Positions 6,406 through 8,116 of a DNA stretch of 8,116 bases are shown piece after piece. Numbering within the stretch: position 1 is the stretch's first letter; each line of letters begins with the position of its first letter. Source of the DNA: Pseudomonadota bacterium (GTDB lineage: Bacteria > Desulfobacterota > Syntrophia > Syntrophales > UBA5619); contig JAHJXP010000087.1 in the NCBI GenBank assembly GCA_018827585.1, forward strand, positions 1 through 8,116, written 5' to 3'. The notes beneath the pieces were generated by a model. That model did no database searches, had not been told where the DNA came from, and worked only from the letters and a program-made list of their open reading frames with translations. Made by a program: the position numbers and the translations under genes.

Positions 6406-7188
6406 GGCTGCCGAGAAGGGAAACCCTCGGCAGTCCGGTTATAAGGATGATGGTCAACAACGACGTTGACCCTGTATACTTCCCTGATGTGTGATTCGGT
6501 AATGACCTCCCCGGGACGCCCCAGAGAGTGGAGCCGCCCCTCCTGCAGCAGGGCGATCCGGTCACAGTAAAGCGCCGCCAGATTCATATCGTGCGTGACG
6601 GACACGACGGTGAGGCCCGCGCTACGGCTTAAGCGACCGGATCAGATCGAAGGTGCGAATCTGGTGGGCGATGTCAAGGGAGGAGGTGGGTTCATCCAGG
6701 AGGATGACCTCCGGTTCCTGCGCCAGCGCCCTGGCGATCAACACCCGCTGCCGCTCGCCCCCGCTCAGGGCCTCCATGAGGCGCGAAGCGAAGGGAAGAA
6801 GGTCCGTCGCCTCCATGGCGGACCGGGCGACGGCCAGATCCCTTTCCGATTCAAACGCCAGCCGGCCTATATGGGGGGTCCTTCCCATCAGGACGACTTC
6901 CTCCACCGTCAGGGGAAAGATCCATGACGCCTCCTGGGGAACAACCGCGACCAGCCGCGCCACATCCTTCCGCTGCATCCTGCCGGGAGGGATGCCTTTG
7001 AGGCGGATTTCGCCCTCGCAGGGCAATCGTATCCCGTCGATCAGGTTCAGGAGCGTGGATTTTCCGGAGCCGTTCGGCCCCAGGATCCCGAAGAACTCCC
7101 CTTTTTCCACCGTCAGGGTGACATCCCGAAGCACCCGCTTTTCTCCGTATTTGAAACTGATCCGTTCCAGTTCAAGGATGGGCATCAC
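6353..7188 (-). CDS. btuD: ABC transporter ATPase (BtuD/FecE-type), interrupted by two frameshifts
   Basis: This is the cytoplasmic ATPase of a cobalamin/heme/iron-siderophore importer, powering the adjacent permease. The uninterrupted first part (7188-6622) has an A-loop Tyr 14, Walker A GPNGSGKST (37-45), Q-loop Gln 85, signature LSGGERQ (141-147) and Walker B VILLDE (161-166). It then hits a TAG at 6624-6622 after RSLKP. One base back, the family sequence resumes: RSAGLTVVSVTHDMNLAALYCDRIALLQEGR, with the H-loop His. An extra base at 6629-6630 explains the break. A second extra base at 6443-6444 separates VDHHP from the typical C-terminal ITGLPRVSLL. With both removed the frame ends at a TAA (6355-6353) inside the riboswitch. 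The start is GTG 7188 or ATG 7185, right after the permease TGA. The frame of the first break stays open to 6150 without a stop. The gene is either a decaying gene or an error-bearing sequence; family assignment is firm, substrate less so. Confidence 0.5.
6408..6433 (-). repeat. Stable hairpin just 5' of the riboswitch
   Basis: CTGCCGAG and CTCGGCAG form an eight-base-pair perfect stem around a ten-base loop, inside the C-terminal coding region of the ATPase. No U-run follows in the minus direction (CCATTCGCC), so it is a poor terminator. It may be an accessory stem of the riboswitch or shape the ATPase 3' end. Confidence 0.5.
6441..6446 (-). other. Second frameshift in the ATPase gene
   Basis: On the minus strand CAT CCT TAT AAC CGG ACT leaves the family sequence after HHP. 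Removing one T (plus 6443-6444) gives CCT ATA ACC GGA CTG CCG AGG GTT, P-I-T-G-L-P-R-V, the usual C-terminal block of these ATPases. Confidence 0.5.
6452..6471 (-). repeat. Seven-base inverted repeat in the ATPase 3' coding region
   Basis: GGTCAAC and GTTGACC surround a six-base loop and encode part of RVNVVVD. A second, stronger hairpin follows at 6433-6408, and then the riboswitch. It is probably coincidental to coding. Confidence 0.5.
6622..6632 (-). other. First frameshift in the ATPase gene
   Basis: On the minus strand CTTAAGCCGTAGC reads L-K-P-stop. Removing one A of the AA pair (plus 6629-6630) gives CTT AGC CGT AGC, L-S-R-S, and joins the Walker B part to the H-loop part. Confidence 0.5.
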
Positions 7189-8116
7189 TCAAGCCGACCT
7201 CTTCATCAAATAGGCAAAATAGGGGGCGCCGCAGAGGGCCGTGACCACCCCGACCGGCAGCTCGGCAGGGGCCAGGACAATGCGGGCGATCGTATCGGCG
7301 GCCATCAGGAATGCGCCGCCGAACAGCAGCGACGCCGGCAGCAGCAACCGGTGATCGGACCCGAACAGCATCCGCACGATATGGGGAACCATGAGACCTA
7401 CGAAGCCGATGATGCCGCTGACGGAAACGGCCGCCCCTGTCACCAGCGAAGCGGAAATGAGCAGGAGCATCCTGGTTCTCTTCACCGGGATCCCCAGCTG
7501 GAGGGCCGTCTCCTCGCCGGTGAGAAGGATATTGAGATCGCGGGCGTGGAGGAACATCACGGCGAAACCGGCGACCAGAAACACGGCCGCCAGGAGAATG
7601 TCGTTTTCCCCCGCCATTGCCAGATCCCCCATCAGCCAGAAGATGACGCTGTGGATCTGCTCCCCGCTGGTGACGGAGACGAGAAACATGATGAGCGCCG
7701 AGAAAAAGGCGTTGACGATGATCCCGGCCAACAAGGTGCGGTCCGTCCGTCGTTCGCCGGTCACGCCGGAAAGTCCCCATACGAGCAGTATGGCGAGGAG
7801 CCCGCCGGCGAAGGCCAGACCGGAGATGCCGAAGGGAAGGGAGCCGAGGCCGGTGACAATCGCGATGATGGCGCCCACAGCGGCGCCGCCGGAAACGCCG
7901 AGAACATAGGGATCGGCCAGCGGGTTGCGCAACAGGGCCTGAAAGACGACTCCGGCGCACGACAGGGCAGCGCCGACCAGGCCTGCCAAGAGTATCCTGG
8001 GGATCCGGATCGAAAAAAGGATCGTCCGCTCCGCTCCGGTCAGGGGATCGGATACGCCGGGGAAACGGACGGCGGCGAGCATACCCTTGAAGACGACGGC
8101 AATCCCGATCGGAGCG
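7189..8116 (-). CDS. btuC: FecCD/BtuC-family ABC transporter permease, 5'-partial
   Basis: This is the inner-membrane channel subunit of a cobalamin/heme/siderophore importer. The frame is open to the right edge (APIGIAVVFKGMLAAVRF before and across the internal Met at 8082), so that Met is not the true start. About 309 residues are present of a usual 330-350. Family blocks are RIPRILLAGLVGAALSCAGV, RNPLADPYVLGVSGGAAVGA, RTLLAGIIVNAFFSAL, FWLMGDL, GFVGLMVPHIVRMLFGSDHR and a C-terminal ELPVGVVTALCGAPYFAYLM. Together with the hydrophobic stretches between them, these fit the many-helix fold. The TGA stop (7191-7189) directly precedes the ATPase GTG start, so the two are translationally linked. 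A periplasmic binding protein (BtuF-type) would be expected further upstream, outside the window. Substrate choice within the family cannot be read from sequence. The cobalamin riboswitch lies downstream of this operon, not upstream, so it is only a hint. Confidence 0.5.
   Translation of the reverse strand, partial: APIGIAVVFKGMLAAVRFPGVSDPLTGAERTILFSIRIPRILLAGLVGAALSCAGVVFQALLRNPLADPYVLGVSGGAAVGAIIAIVTGLGSLPFGISGLAFAGGLLAILLVWGLSGVTGERRTDRTLLAGIIVNAFFSALIMFLVSVTSGEQIHSVIFWLMGDLAMAGENDILLAAVFLVAGFAVMFLHARDLNILLTGEETALQLGIPVKRTRMLLLISASLVTGAAVSVSGIIGFVGLMVPHIVRMLFGSDHRLLLPASLLFGGAFLMAADTIARIVLAPAELPVGVVTALCGAPYFAYLMKRSA

Noticed and set aside
6408..6433. Hairpin considered as an intrinsic terminator for the ATPase operon
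   Set aside because: The stem is strong, but no U-run follows in the direction of transcription.
6193..6469. Plus-strand ORFs of 74-85 codons across the riboswitch region
   Set aside because: They are antisense to the riboswitch and ATPase end, have no ribosome binding site and show no recognisable protein features.
1..8116. tRNA, rRNA, CRISPR array, insertion sequence or transposase
   Set aside because: No cloverleaf, spaced short repeats, terminal inverted repeats or transposase motifs were seen, even at the suspected rearrangement joins.

Overview
The window is about 58% GC by eye and carries a TonB-dependent outer-membrane receptor, so the host is a Gram-negative bacterium. A CobN-like protein with a C-terminal membrane anchor beside a TonB receptor and a FecCD/BtuCD-type ABC transporter would suit an anaerobic Desulfobacterota (deltaproteobacterial, Syntrophales-like) genome or metagenome contig. 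That taxonomic guess is inference only. The theme is acquisition or handling of a metal tetrapyrrole: cobalamin is favoured because a cobalamin riboswitch is present, and heme is the main alternative.

Layout, plus strand. 1-2737: a large cobN/bchH-family chelatase gene whose 5' part lies outside the window. A one-base loss near 599 splits it into two frames. 2767-4644: an intact TonB-dependent receptor with a signal peptide, in an operon with the chelatase (29-base gap). About 4655-6163: a second, diverged cobN-like copy that keeps only the C-terminal third of the protein plus the membrane anchor, with no convincing start codon. The two cobN 3' parts are direct repeats of about 1.5 kb flanking the receptor gene.

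Layout, minus strand (read right to left). 8116-7189: a BtuC/FecCD-type permease, open at the right edge. 7188 to about 6353: a BtuD/FecE-type ATPase with two one-base insertions, so that its H-loop and its C-terminus fall in different frames. About 6405-6256: a well-conserved cobalamin riboswitch, also on the minus strand. Only a 21-codon ORF (6215-6150) follows it, running straight into the antisense of the second cobN copy. The stretch 6164-6352 holds no other gene. It contains a near-consensus plus-strand sigma70-type promoter at 6193-6221.

How it might work. The receptor would bring a tetrapyrrole across the outer membrane and the ABC transporter would carry it across the inner membrane. 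The anchored CobN-like protein would insert or remove the metal; its C-terminal signal looks like that of an exported, anchored protein, so it may act in the periplasm. The riboswitch would tie part of this to cobalamin, but its natural target is missing or is an antisense transcript. The frameshifts, the truncated copy and the orphan riboswitch together mean that the locus is either decaying and rearranged, or carries sequencing or assembly errors. The sequence alone cannot decide between these.
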